NCBI GenBank assembly: GCA_037141235.1
Contig: JBAXCY010000012.1
Location: forward strand, 1 to 34,066
Origin: Bog-756 sp037141235
GTDB taxonomy: Bacteria > Actinomycetota > Acidimicrobiia > Acidimicrobiales > RAAP-2
DNA: 34,066 nt
Direction: 5' to 3'
Positions 1 through 7,118 of the stretch are shown in pieces. The stretch's first letter is position 1, and the number at the start of each line of letters is the position of its first letter. The translations under genes were made by a program, and so were the position numbers. Under the pieces are notes generated by a model. It ran no database searches. It saw nothing but the letters and a program-made list of their open reading frames with translations, and was not told the DNA's origin.

Positions 1-47
1 TCATCTACGGGAGCGGAGCGCCCTCATCATCTACGGGAGCGGAGCGC
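1..47. repeat. Tandem direct repeat at window start
   Basis: A 21-base unit at 1–21 recurs exactly at 27–47, giving a period of 26. The second copy carries the TGA stop of the minus-strand membrane protein gene, so the duplication also repeats that stop triplet just outside the gene. A perfect 12-base palindrome, CGGAGCGCTCCG, lies at 40–51 and could form a short hairpin at the 3' end of the transcript. The window starts inside the repeat, so further copies to the left cannot be excluded. Confidence 0.6.
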
Positions 48-428
48 TCCGAGCGCCATCCCGGTGAATCCCACCGAAGTGGCGACGAACGAGCTGATGG
101 CGGCCACCTTGAAGGCCGTGGTCTTCTCAATGTCGTCGCTGAAGGCCAACGGCAGGAACGCCATGGCATTGGTCCACGCCCCCACACCCAACGCCGTCCG
201 AGCCAGCTTCGAGGCATCGGGGGCAGCCAGGCCTGCCGCCACCGTGGCCGTGCCCATCATGATCAGATCGAGGTGCCACTGACGGATCCGCTTCGAATCG
301 ACGGTGCCTGCACCCACACCCATCCGGGTCGCCGTATAGACCCATCCAGTGAGCGCCCCTGCCGCCAGCTCCACGAGTCCTGACGTGACAAGTGCGCTCG
401 ATGGCGTCCCTGGTTTCCTGGCTGACAT
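27..428 (-). CDS. Small four-helix membrane protein of unknown function
   Basis: A 133-residue protein when started at the ATG at 428; a longer frame back to 500 adds 24 non-hydrophobic residues and looks spurious. Four hydrophobic stretches are visible at about residues 12–34, 52–70, 78–97 and 107–128, joined by short charged loops, so it is probably an inner-membrane protein. The second to third helices (RQWHLDLIMMGT, then GVGAWTN) loosely resemble the layout of the hydroxylaminobenzene-mutase-like family, but the match is too weak to name it. It lies 82 bp downstream of glyS in the same direction, with a hairpin between them, so it may have its own promoter. Its 3' end lies in a tandem repeat. 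Function not recognised. Confidence 0.6.
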   Translation of the reverse strand: MSARKPGTPSSALVTSGLVELAAGALTGWVYTATRMGVGAGTVDSKRIRQWHLDLIMMGTATVAAGLAAPDASKLARTALGVGAWTNAMAFLPLAFSDDIEKTTAFKVAAISSFVATSVGFTGMALGALRSRR

Positions 429-450
429 GTCTGCTCCGATCGTGGTGATG

Positions 451-503
451 GGTTTGCGACTCGGGCCACCGGACCGGGCGCTGCGGCCCATCGGGAGCAA
501 ACC
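451..503 (-). terminator. Possible hairpin terminator after glyS
   Basis: Inverted arms GGTTTGC (451–457) and GCAAACC (497–503) enclose a second inverted pair, GGGCC (463–467) and GGCCC (485–489). The structure starts just past the glyS stop codon at 511. No U-tract follows, which is common for terminator-like hairpins in high-GC actinomycetes. The large inner loop keeps confidence modest. Confidence 0.35.
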
Positions 504-510
504 AGATTAC

Positions 511-1881
511 TCAGGCTGCGTCCATCCGCCGGCGCAGCTCGGCCAACAGACCGTCGATAGGGATGCGGACCTGCTCGGTAGTGTCGCGGTCCCGCACGGT
601 GACGGCCCCGTCTTCCAGCGAGTCGAAGTCGATGGTCACGCACCACGGCGTGCCCACTTCGTCCTGGCGTCGGTAGCGCTTGCCGATCGACTGGGTGGTG
701 TCGTAGTCGCACATGAAGTGGGGCTGCAGCATGGCCAAGACCGAGCGGGCCAGCGGCTCCAGGGTCTCCTTCTTCGACAGCGGAAGCACGCCCACCTGGT
801 AAGGAGCCAGCTTCGGGTGGAGCTTCAGCAACGTGCGCGACTCGCCCCCCACCTCGTCCTCGGAGTACGACGACAACAAGAAGGCCATCATCGTCCGGGT
901 AGCACCGGCCGCCGGCTCGATCACATGGGGCACGTAGCGCTCATTGGCCGTCTGGTCGTAGTACTCGAGCTTCTCCCCTGATGCCTCGCCGTGCGCCTTG
1001 AGGTCGAAGTCGGACCGGTTGGCGATCCCCTCGAGCTCGTCCCAACCCCACGGAAAGAGGAACTCCACGTCGGCCACCCCTGCGGCGTAGTGGGCCAACT
1101 CGGAAGCTTCGTGGTGTCGGAGCCGAATCTCGGACTCGGGGATGCCGAGGCCCAGATACCAGTTGAACCGCTCTGCGAGCCAGTACTCGAACCAGGTCTG
1201 GGCTTCGGCCGGAGGCACGAAGTACTCCATCTCCATCTGCTCGAACTCCCGGGTCCGGAACACAAAGTTCTGGGGGGTGATCTCGTTGCGGAAGGACTTG
1301 CCGACCTGGGCGATCCCGAACGGCGGCTTCTTACGAGTGGTCTGGAGCACGTTGGCGAAGTTGATGAACATCCCCTGAGCTGTTTCGGGGCGGAGGTAGG
1401 CGACTGCACCCTCGTCTTCGATCGGTCCGGCATGGGTCTTGAACATCAGGTTGAACGCCCGAGGCTCGGTGAACTCGGTCGAGCCGCACGAGGGGCAGAC
1501 GCCCTCGATCTTGTCCTCACGCCAGCGCTGGTGGCACTTCATGCAGTCGACCAGCGGGTCAGAAAAGTTGGACAGATGGCCCGAGGCCTCCCACACCGCC
1601 GGCGGCGACAGGATGGATGCGTCCAGACCAACGACGTCGTCGCGGCACTGGACCATCGCTTCCCACCAGGCGTTCTTGACGTTACGGAGCAGGTTGACAC
1701 CGAGCGGGCCATAGTCGTAGGTGGAGCGGAATCCGCCGTAGATCTCGGCCGACTGGAAGATGAAGCCGCGCCGCTTGCACAGGCCGACCACCTTCTCCAT
1801 CAGGTCGGAACGGACGGCGGTGTCGGCGTCGCCGTCGGGATCGACGTCAGGCGCGGTGTTCGGGACTTCCTGGTCAGACAT
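511..1881 (-). CDS. glyS: Glycyl-tRNA synthetase, single-chain class II type
   Basis: Charges tRNA-Gly with glycine in the cytoplasm; this is the homodimeric alpha2 form. The 456-residue product has the usual length. Visible marks are the N-terminal GFIFQSAEIYGG segment, a zinc-binding set C113/C116 and C129/C132, the class II substrate segment near residues 143–175 (MFKTHAGP, YLRPETAQG), and the ATP-site stretch AQVGKSFRNE at 191–200 followed by RTREFEQMEMEYF. The ATG at 1881 is preferred: a frame back to a TTG at 1989 would add 36 residues that look non-conserved. The next gene upstream, the antitoxin, is divergent, so glyS has its own 5' leader, which contains a long hairpin. Its place near recO/uppS/era fits common actinobacterial gene order. 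Confidence 0.95.
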   Translation of the reverse strand: MSDQEVPNTAPDVDPDGDADTAVRSDLMEKVVGLCKRRGFIFQSAEIYGGFRSTYDYGPLGVNLLRNVKNAWWEAMVQCRDDVVGLDASILSPPAVWEASGHLSNFSDPLVDCMKCHQRWREDKIEGVCPSCGSTEFTEPRAFNLMFKTHAGPIEDEGAVAYLRPETAQGMFINFANVLQTTRKKPPFGIAQVGKSFRNEITPQNFVFRTREFEQMEMEYFVPPAEAQTWFEYWLAERFNWYLGLGIPESEIRLRHHEASELAHYAAGVADVEFLFPWGWDELEGIANRSDFDLKAHGEASGEKLEYYDQTANERYVPHVIEPAAGATRTMMAFLLSSYSEDEVGGESRTLLKLHPKLAPYQVGVLPLSKKETLEPLARSVLAMLQPHFMCDYDTTQSIGKRYRRQDEVGTPWCVTIDFDSLEDGAVTVRDRDTTEQVRIPIDGLLAELRRRMDAA

Positions 1882-1942
1882 AACACGAATGGTACCGGGT
1901 CGGCCCCACCCATCTGGCGGTAGTGCATGGGGGGCAGGTCGG

Positions 1943-1973
1943 TCTCCTTGTGCGCAAAAGGGACCCGATGGGT
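1943..1973 (-). promoter_or_regulatory. Long hairpin in glyS 5' leader
   Basis: Arms 1943–1956 and 1960–1973 pair around a 3-base loop, with 14 positions, one A×C mismatch and one wobble read on the plus strand. It lies 62–92 nt before the glyS ATG, so it would be in the glyS leader RNA if transcription starts upstream. Part of the stem and its loop, the 13-mer CCCGATGGGTTCC, recurs at 2094–2106 and could compete for pairing. It could be an attenuator, an RNA-stability element or a terminator hairpin; none is proven. Confidence 0.4.
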
Positions 1974-2061
1974 TCCTTTCGCGTGACAACGGTCCTGCAC
2001 CGACTACTCGGGAACCCCAAGTTCCATTCCTGACCTGGGCGCCGCCAGGGACCGGGGCGCA

Positions 2062-2075
2062 GATGACCGGTCATC
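2062..2075. promoter_or_regulatory. 14-bp perfect palindrome, candidate operator
   Basis: GATGACCGGTCATC is a perfect 14-base palindrome without a loop, typical of a dimeric repressor site rather than an RNA hairpin. It sits 181 bp upstream of glyS and 130 bp upstream of the antitoxin ATG. Antitoxins of this type often repress their own promoter through palindromes, so it could belong to that gene, but the distance is long and the link is inference. Confidence 0.3.
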
Positions 2076-2204
2076 ATCAGGATTGTGACCCGGCCCGATG
2101 GGTTCCGACTTCATAGCCGTGTGCCGCACCGACCGTCGATACCGAACAGGTCTACGACGTCGCCGCTCTGGACAGTGGCCGACGAGTTCGCCACAGTAGT
2201 GACC

Positions 2205-2471
2205 ATGAGCACAGAGTCACGGCGCAGCGTGCGCGACCATCTGTCCGAGGTCATCAATCGCGTCGAGCACCACAACGAACGAGTGATCGTCACCCGGAAC
2301 GGCCGCGCGGCCGCCGTGGTGATCAATGCCGAGGACTTGGCCCAGATCGAAGAAACACTAGGAGTTCTTGGCGATTATGAGGCCCTCGCCGATATAGGGG
2401 AGGCAGACTCGGCCTATGCCCGCGGCGACGTGCTTCGAGGTGTCGACACCGTCCGCAGATTGAGGCCTTGA
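2205..2471 (+). CDS. RelB/Phd-YefM family antitoxin, no adjacent toxin
   Basis: An 88-residue protein. The pattern R-x-x-L-S-E-x-I followed by ERVIVTRNGRAAAVVINAEDL and IEETLGVL is that of Phd/YefM/RelB antitoxins, closest in my memory to mycobacterial RelB (Rv1247c). The N-terminal part should bind DNA and autorepress; the C-terminal part would block a RelE-type nuclease. The ATG at 2205 aligns with the RelB start; a GTG at 2175 is an alternative. There is no clear Shine-Dalgarno sequence. A RelE toxin normally follows or overlaps, but here only 38 bp remain before the convergent end of hemW, and no toxin-like frame is present. It is either an orphan left after toxin loss, an antitoxin acting in trans, or a repurposed repressor. 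Confidence 0.8.
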   Translation: MSTESRRSVRDHLSEVINRVEHHNERVIVTRNGRAAAVVINAEDLAQIEETLGVLGDYEALADIGEADSAYARGDVLRGVDTVRRLRP

Positions 2472-2509
2472 CCGGAAACGCACCTTGTCGCTCGACTCGC
2501 TCGACTTGC

Positions 2510-3625
2510 CTACCTGTCGTCCGGCTCCCGCAGGTACGCCGTCACCGCGTTGGCCAGCAGTCGCCCCCGCACCGTGAGCACGGCACGACCGCCCGAGCGA
2601 TCGACCAGCCCATCGAGGTCGGGGTCCTCGGGCAGCGCACCATCCGGGACACCTTCGGACGTCCGCAATGCCAACGACAAGGATTCGAACCGTCGCTGGT
2701 CGGCATCGAGCAGCTCTTCCCCTGCCATCAGTGCGGCACTGTCCTCGGCCACCAGGGCCACGTAGCGGTCCGGGGTACGCACGTTCCACCACCGCCGGCC
2801 CGCCTGGTGGGAGTGGGCGGCTGATCCGACGCCCCGGTAGTCGCCCTGGTCCCAGTAGAGCCGGTTATGCCGGCACTCATGGCCGGGCAGCGCCCAATTG
2901 GAGATCTCCTCCCACCCATACCCGGCGGCCGACAGCACCCGGTCAGCCGTCTCGTAGCGGCCGGCCTGCACGTCGTCGTCCGGGTGCCGGTCCGGCGTCC
3001 GGTCGAGTGGTGTGCCCGGCTCCACGGTCAGCGCGTAGGCGCTGACATGGGGCGGCGGCGAGGCCAAGGTGAGCACGTCGGACAAGCTGCGCTCCCAATC
3101 CTCGTCGCGCTCCCCCGCCCCGCCCAAGATCAGGTCCATGTTCCACGAGGTGAACCCAGCACCGGCCACCATGGCGGCGGCATCGGTCACATGGTCGGGA
3201 CCGTGTCTGCGGCCCAGTCCGACCAGCACGTGGTCGACCGTGGACTGCACCCCTAGGGAGATGCGGGTGACCCCGGCCGCCCGGTACGTCGCTAGCCGCG
3301 CACTGGTCACGTCCTCGGGGTTGCACTCGACGGTGACCTCGGCCCCCGGTGCTCGAGGGATGGCGTCCAGCACCGAGACCAACAGGTCGGCCGGCAGCCG
3401 CGACGGGGTACCCCCGCCGAAGAAGACCGATGTGGCCGCTGGCTGGCCGTCGCGCTCGACGGCCCGAGTGATCTCGGTGACGCACGCCGACGAGTAGGCC
3501 TCCATCAGGTGATCGCGGTCGGTATACGTGGCGAAGGCGCAGTAGTCGCACCGATACCTACAGAACGGCACGTGCACGTACACGCCGAACGGGGCTCCCT
3601 CGGCCTGCTCCCTAGCGGCGGTCAC
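2510..3625 (-). CDS. hemW: Radical SAM haem chaperone HemW
   Basis: HemW binds haem and a 4Fe-4S cluster and passes haem to client proteins; it was long annotated as an oxygen-independent coproporphyrinogen oxidase. The 371-residue product begins with PFGVYVHVPFC and has the radical SAM triad C22-x3-C26-x2-C29. It continues with FFGGGTPS, the HemW-typical SAYALTVEPGTPL, and EISNWALPGHECRHNRLYW, ending in GVGSAAHSH. That order and the short C-terminal domain favour HemW over true HemN. The GTG at 3625 is chosen because it lies 13 bp after the photolyase stop and just before the conserved core; the open frame runs far into phr without family sequence. It is the last gene of the uppS–recO–phr operon. 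Confidence 0.92.
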   Translation of the reverse strand: MTAAREQAEGAPFGVYVHVPFCRYRCDYCAFATYTDRDHLMEAYSSACVTEITRAVERDGQPAATSVFFGGGTPSRLPADLLVSVLDAIPRAPGAEVTVECNPEDVTSARLATYRAAGVTRISLGVQSTVDHVLVGLGRRHGPDHVTDAAAMVAGAGFTSWNMDLILGGAGERDEDWERSLSDVLTLASPPPHVSAYALTVEPGTPLDRTPDRHPDDDVQAGRYETADRVLSAAGYGWEEISNWALPGHECRHNRLYWDQGDYRGVGSAAHSHQAGRRWWNVRTPDRYVALVAEDSAALMAGEELLDADQRRFESLSLALRTSEGVPDGALPEDPDLDGLVDRSGGRAVLTVRGRLLANAVTAYLREPDDR

Positions 3626-3638
3626 AATGATCCGGCTG

Positions 3639-5072
3639 TCACGACGATGCCGGATCCGCTGACGGATCTGCTGTTGCAGCCGCGGCCGCCGTCTTGGCCT
3701 CCTCCCATCGAGCCAGGGCATCGACACGCTCCACGGCATGGTCGACGATGGGCGCCGGATAGCCGAACGCTCCGTATTCAGGCACATACCGGGCCACGTA
3801 GGCACCGTCGGGATCGAACCGTTCGGCTTGGCGATCGGGGCTGAAGATCCGATAGAAGGGCGCGGCATCGGTGCCGGTGCCAGCCACCCACTGCCACCCG
3901 TGGTTGTTGGAGGCCAGGTCCCCGTCGATCAGGAGGTCCATAAACAGGGCCGCCCCTCGCTGCCAGGCGATGTGGAGATCCTTGATCAGGAACGAGGCGG
4001 CCAGCATCCGGACCCGGTTGTGCATCCAGCCCTCGGCGGCCAATTGGCGCATGCCAGCATCCACCAGCGGGAACCCGGTCTTCCCCTGGGCCCAGGCCTC
4101 GAAACGGGCATCCGCCTCGGGGCCGGTGTCACAGCGCAGATGGGAACCGGTGGGCGACAGCGACTGCCAGGCCGAGTCGGGACGGCACCACAGCACATCG
4201 GCGTAAAAGTCGCGCCAGGCCAGCTCGGAGCGGAACACGTCACCGGACGGCCCGAGGGGAGTGCGAGCCAGCGCCTGGCGGGGGTGGATGGTTCCGAACC
4301 GCAGGTGGGGCGACAGCCGGGACGTTCCCGGCCGATCAGGCCGGTTGCGGTCCTCGTTGTAGGTGTCCACCGGCCCAGCCAGGAACCGGTCCAGCAGTTC
4401 GGCGGCGGCACTCTCGCCGGCGCTTGGCAGGGTGGCAGTCACGGTGGCCGGGTCGGGATCGATGTCGGCCAGGGTGACGTCCGAGGTTCCGCGGGCCCAG
4501 TTGGCCCCGACGGGCTTGCCCACTGGCTCCGGCCATCCGTGGGCGGTCCAGGCCCGACGGAACGGGGTGAACACCCGATACGGGTTGCCCTCTCCTGACA
4601 GCACCCGCCCGGGCGACACGGCATAGGGCGAACCCACTAGGCGCAACGAACGGCCGACTGCGGCCAGTGCGTCGGCCACTCGGCCGTCCCGTCGTCGACC
4701 GTAGGGAGCGCAGTCCCCGGTGGCATAGACGGCCACAGCCCCCAGTTCGTCAGCCACCGCCGCCACCACATCTTCGGGACGGCCCCGACGCAGGGTGAGC
4801 GTGCCATCCAGGGATTCGTCCAGCGAGGTCAGGGTGCGCACCAGATAGGCCCGGCGGTTCGGTCCGCCCGTGGCCATCAATCCGTCGTCGACCACGAACA
4901 GCGGCACCACATTGCTGCCGCTCGAGCGGGCCTCGTCGACGGCGGCCAGCAGCGCTGGGTGGTCGGTGAGCCTTAGGTCGCGGCGGAACCACAAGATGAC
5001 CGGGGCACCAGTCGCCTCAGATGGGGACGGCCGGGCAGCGATTTGCCGGGAAGGGGATGGCTGACTCGGCAC
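3639..5072 (-). CDS. phr: Deoxyribodipyrimidine (CPD) photolyase
   Basis: Uses blue light and reduced FAD to split cyclobutane pyrimidine dimers in DNA. The 477-residue protein has the N-terminal antenna domain (ILWFRRDLRLTDHPAL, residues 25–42) and the C-terminal FAD domain (LSPHLRFGTIHPR near 253, WRDFY at 286–290, HNRVRM at 351, DGDLASNNHGWQW at 384–395, GTDAAPFYRIFSP at 400–412). The electron-transfer triad expected from E. coli photolyase is present as W327, W370 and W393, so this is a photolyase rather than a cryptochrome lacking the chain. The N-terminal 20 residues are poorly conserved and a later start is possible. Its ATG lies 2 bp after the recO stop, which implies co-transcription with another DNA-repair gene. 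Confidence 0.93.
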   Translation of the reverse strand: MPSQPSPSRQIAARPSPSEATGAPVILWFRRDLRLTDHPALLAAVDEARSSGSNVVPLFVVDDGLMATGGPNRRAYLVRTLTSLDESLDGTLTLRRGRPEDVVAAVADELGAVAVYATGDCAPYGRRRDGRVADALAAVGRSLRLVGSPYAVSPGRVLSGEGNPYRVFTPFRRAWTAHGWPEPVGKPVGANWARGTSDVTLADIDPDPATVTATLPSAGESAAAELLDRFLAGPVDTYNEDRNRPDRPGTSRLSPHLRFGTIHPRQALARTPLGPSGDVFRSELAWRDFYADVLWCRPDSAWQSLSPTGSHLRCDTGPEADARFEAWAQGKTGFPLVDAGMRQLAAEGWMHNRVRMLAASFLIKDLHIAWQRGAALFMDLLIDGDLASNNHGWQWVAGTGTDAAPFYRIFSPDRQAERFDPDGAYVARYVPEYGAFGYPAPIVDHAVERVDALARWEEAKTAAAAATADPSADPASS

Positions 5073-5074
5073 CG

Positions 5075-5800
5075 TCAGGAGACCTGGCCGGCTCGGACCG
5101 ACCGGAGTCGACGGTCCAGATGGGCCTCGATCGCTTCAGTGGCCAGCGCGGATACCTCGTCGGTCGCTGACGACCGTGGTTCGGCCAGGACCCCGGACAG
5201 CCCGCCACCAAGGGTGCGGCGCAGCAGGGCCAGACCGTCCTGCGACAGCGGGCGACCTCGGCGGCAACTGCGGCACAGGATGCCGCCTTCGACGATGTCG
5301 AAGGCCACCAGTTCGCTGTCGTCCTCCTCGCCACACGACACGCAGCCCTCCAGCACAGGGGCAGAGCCCTCGAGCGCCAGCACCTTGAGGAAGAACGCCG
5401 GGGCCACCATGGGCGAGTTCTGCTCGGCTAAAGCAGCGATGGCCCGCACGGCCATGGAGTACAGCTGCGGGTTGGCGTGGCGTTCCTGGCCCACCTGGTC
5501 CACCACCTCGAGCATCGACAGGCCGGCCGACATGCGGTCGAGGTCCTCGCGAACCGGGCGGAAGGTGTCGATGACCTCGACCTGGTTAATGGTGTCGAGG
5601 TCGCCCCGTCCCTGCCAGCCCAACAGGGCCACATGGCTGAGTGGCTCGAGACGCGAGCCGAACTTGGAGGTGGTGCGGCGCACGCCCTTGGCCACGGCCC
5701 GTACCTTGCCGTGGTGCTCGGTCATCAACGTGACGATTCTGTCCGCCTCGCCGAGCCGGATGGTACGCAGGACCAGTCCACGGTCACGGAACTGGGTCAT
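5075..5800 (-). CDS. recO: DNA repair protein RecO
   Basis: Part of the RecFOR pathway: loads RecA on SSB-coated single-stranded DNA and anneals strands. The 241-residue product has the N-terminal OB-fold start (RDRGLVLRTIRLGEADRIVTLMT), the conserved VAKGVRRTTSKFGSRLEPLSHV segment near residues 36–58, a central helical part, and a CxxC pair (CVSCGEE, then CRSCRRG) expected for a zinc-binding module. Length is normal. Its ATG overlaps the stop of the upstream membrane-protein gene by 4 bp, and phr follows after 2 bp, so the three are almost certainly translated from one message. Confidence 0.92.
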   Translation of the reverse strand: MTQFRDRGLVLRTIRLGEADRIVTLMTEHHGKVRAVAKGVRRTTSKFGSRLEPLSHVALLGWQGRGDLDTINQVEVIDTFRPVREDLDRMSAGLSMLEVVDQVGQERHANPQLYSMAVRAIAALAEQNSPMVAPAFFLKVLALEGSAPVLEGCVSCGEEDDSELVAFDIVEGGILCRSCRRGRPLSQDGLALLRRTLGGGLSGVLAEPRSSATDEVSALATEAIEAHLDRRLRSVRAGQVS

Positions 5801-6207
5801 CGCTCTGTTCCGGTGCCCCCGGTCGGGGTGTCGGCATCGTTCGCTTCTAGGCGAGCATTCACGTCCTCTGATGCCGACAGGCCCTCTGCATCGAGCACGG
5901 CCCGCGCTGCAGTCACCGCTCCATCAGAACGGAGTGCGCTGATCGAAATCGGGTCGGGACGGTTGTACTGGGGGGACGGTCGACGAGACCGGCCCCCGAT
6001 CAGGTTGCCCCCACCGATCATCACCACCAAGACAGCCGGGATGATGACGAACGGGGCCGCCGGTGTGAACCCGGCGATCCAGGCCAGCACCACGCCTACG
6101 TAGAGGATGAAGCCGAGTACCCAACCGGTGATGATCCACACACCGCCGGCATCGTCCCGATGGCGTGCATCCACCTCAGCCCCCTCCATCCAGCGCCCGC
6201 CGCCCAT
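5797..6207 (-). CDS. Hypothetical two-helix membrane protein
   Basis: A 136-residue protein when started at the ATG at 6207, whose A is shared with the TGA of uppS (TGATG), a sign of translational coupling; an in-frame ATG at 6189 is an alternative. Two hydrophobic helices are visible at about residues 22–48 and 50–72, followed by a hydrophilic C-terminal tail of about 60 residues rich in Asp, Ala and Thr that would face the cytoplasm or periplasm. It overlaps recO by 4 bp. No family was recognised. Its fixed position between uppS and recO suggests an envelope-related accessory role, but that is inference only. Confidence 0.65.
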   Translation of the reverse strand: MGGGRWMEGAEVDARHRDDAGGVWIITGWVLGFILYVGVVLAWIAGFTPAAPFVIIPAVLVVMIGGGNLIGGRSRRPSPQYNRPDPISISALRSDGAVTAARAVLDAEGLSASEDVNARLEANDADTPTGGTGTER

Positions 6208-6977
6208 CACGTGACACCGCCGTAGCGTCGTTGGCGCTGTTGGAAGTCGCGCACGGCTGCATACAAATGGGTGCGCCGGAAGTCCGGCCACAGCGCTTCC
6301 TCGAATACCAACTCGCTGTAGGCCAACTGCCACAACAAGAAGTTGGAGATCCGGTTCTCACCCGAGGTCCGAATGACCAGGTCGGGGTCGGGCTGGTCCG
6401 GGTAGTACAGGTGGGACCGGATCGACTTCTCGGTGATCTTGTCGGGCTTGACCCCTTCGGCCACCAAGTCACGCACGGCATCCACGATCTCGGCCCGGCC
6501 GCCGTAGTTGAACGCCATGGTCAGCGTGCACCGGCGGTTGTCCTTGGTCAACTCGATCGACTCGTCCATCCGCTTCAGCACCCGCTTGGGGACCCGCCAG
6601 TCCCTTCGACCAGCGAACCGGATCCGCACGCCCTTCTCGTTCAGCTCATCTCGGCGGCGCATCAGCAGGCTTTCGTTGAACCCCATCAGGTAGCGGACCT
6701 CGTCAGGGGGACGACGCCAGTTCTCGGTGGAGAAGGCGTACATGGTGATCCACGGGATCCCGAGTTCGAGCGCACCGTCCACCGCATCGAGCAATGCAGC
6801 CTCACCGGCAGCGTGGCCCTCGGTGCGAGGGAGCCCTCGGCGGGCTGCCCACCGACCGTTACCGTCCATCACGCACGCCACGTGAGTCGGGATCGGCCCG
6901 TCAGCCACGTCGGCCGCCGTCAGGACAGCATCGTCCCGATCGTCTCCGTCATCGGCGCTCACGTCGTCCTTGTGCAC
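6207..6977 (-). CDS. uppS: Isoprenyl transferase (undecaprenyl diphosphate synthase)
   Basis: A cis-prenyltransferase that adds isopentenyl units to an allylic diphosphate, making the lipid carrier for peptidoglycan and other envelope glycans. The 256-residue protein shows the diphosphate-binding motif VMDGNGRWA with catalytic D38, then YAFSTENWRRP, FNYGGRAEI, and the C-terminal signature PDLVIRTSGENRISNFLLWQLAYSE split by the usual spacing. The chain length of its product cannot be read from sequence; actinomycetes often carry two paralogues. The start at 6977 is a GTG, and the first 28 residues are acidic and variable, so a slightly later start is possible. It heads the operon with a membrane protein, recO, phr and hemW. 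Confidence 0.93.
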   Translation of the reverse strand: MHKDDVSADDGDDRDDAVLTAADVADGPIPTHVACVMDGNGRWAARRGLPRTEGHAAGEAALLDAVDGALELGIPWITMYAFSTENWRRPPDEVRYLMGFNESLLMRRRDELNEKGVRIRFAGRRDWRVPKRVLKRMDESIELTKDNRRCTLTMAFNYGGRAEIVDAVRDLVAEGVKPDKITEKSIRSHLYYPDQPDPDLVIRTSGENRISNFLLWQLAYSELVFEEALWPDFRRTHLYAAVRDFQQRQRRYGGVT

Positions 6978-7118
6978 AGTGTGAACCTATCCCGTCGGCC
7001 AGCCCAGTCGTGCCCGCCGAGTCATCTACGTGCTCATAGCCGGCACGCAAGGATTGGCTCGGACCGTCCGTGGGGAGGGATGGTTGAGTGGCCTGCCCCG
7101 GGGGACTAGACCCTCCTC

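Larger units (their letters stand above)
1882..2204. other. Divergent intergenic region, glyS and antitoxin
   Basis: These 323 bases separate the divergent glyS and antitoxin starts. They hold a 14-base perfect palindrome (2062–2075), a long hairpin in the glyS leader (1943–1973), and a 13-base sequence, CCCGATGGGTTCC, present exactly at 1954–1966 and 2094–2106. No convincing −35/−10 pair was found on either strand. Open frames crossing the region lack family features and are taken as non-coding. Confidence 0.5.

Noticed and set aside
1895..1920. T-box core motif in the glyS leader
   Set aside because: The sequence has GGGTGG followed by GGCCG rather than NACCG, and the UGGG would not fit the expected discriminator base of tRNA-Gly; no clear specifier loop was identified.
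1882..1989. Extended glyS start at a TTG at 1989
   Set aside because: The extra 36 residues have no resemblance to glycyl-tRNA synthetases, and the segment forms the hairpin-containing leader.
2680..2695. Possible tRNA T-arm sequence (ATTCGAACC)
   Set aside because: It lies inside hemW and no cloverleaf can be drawn around it.
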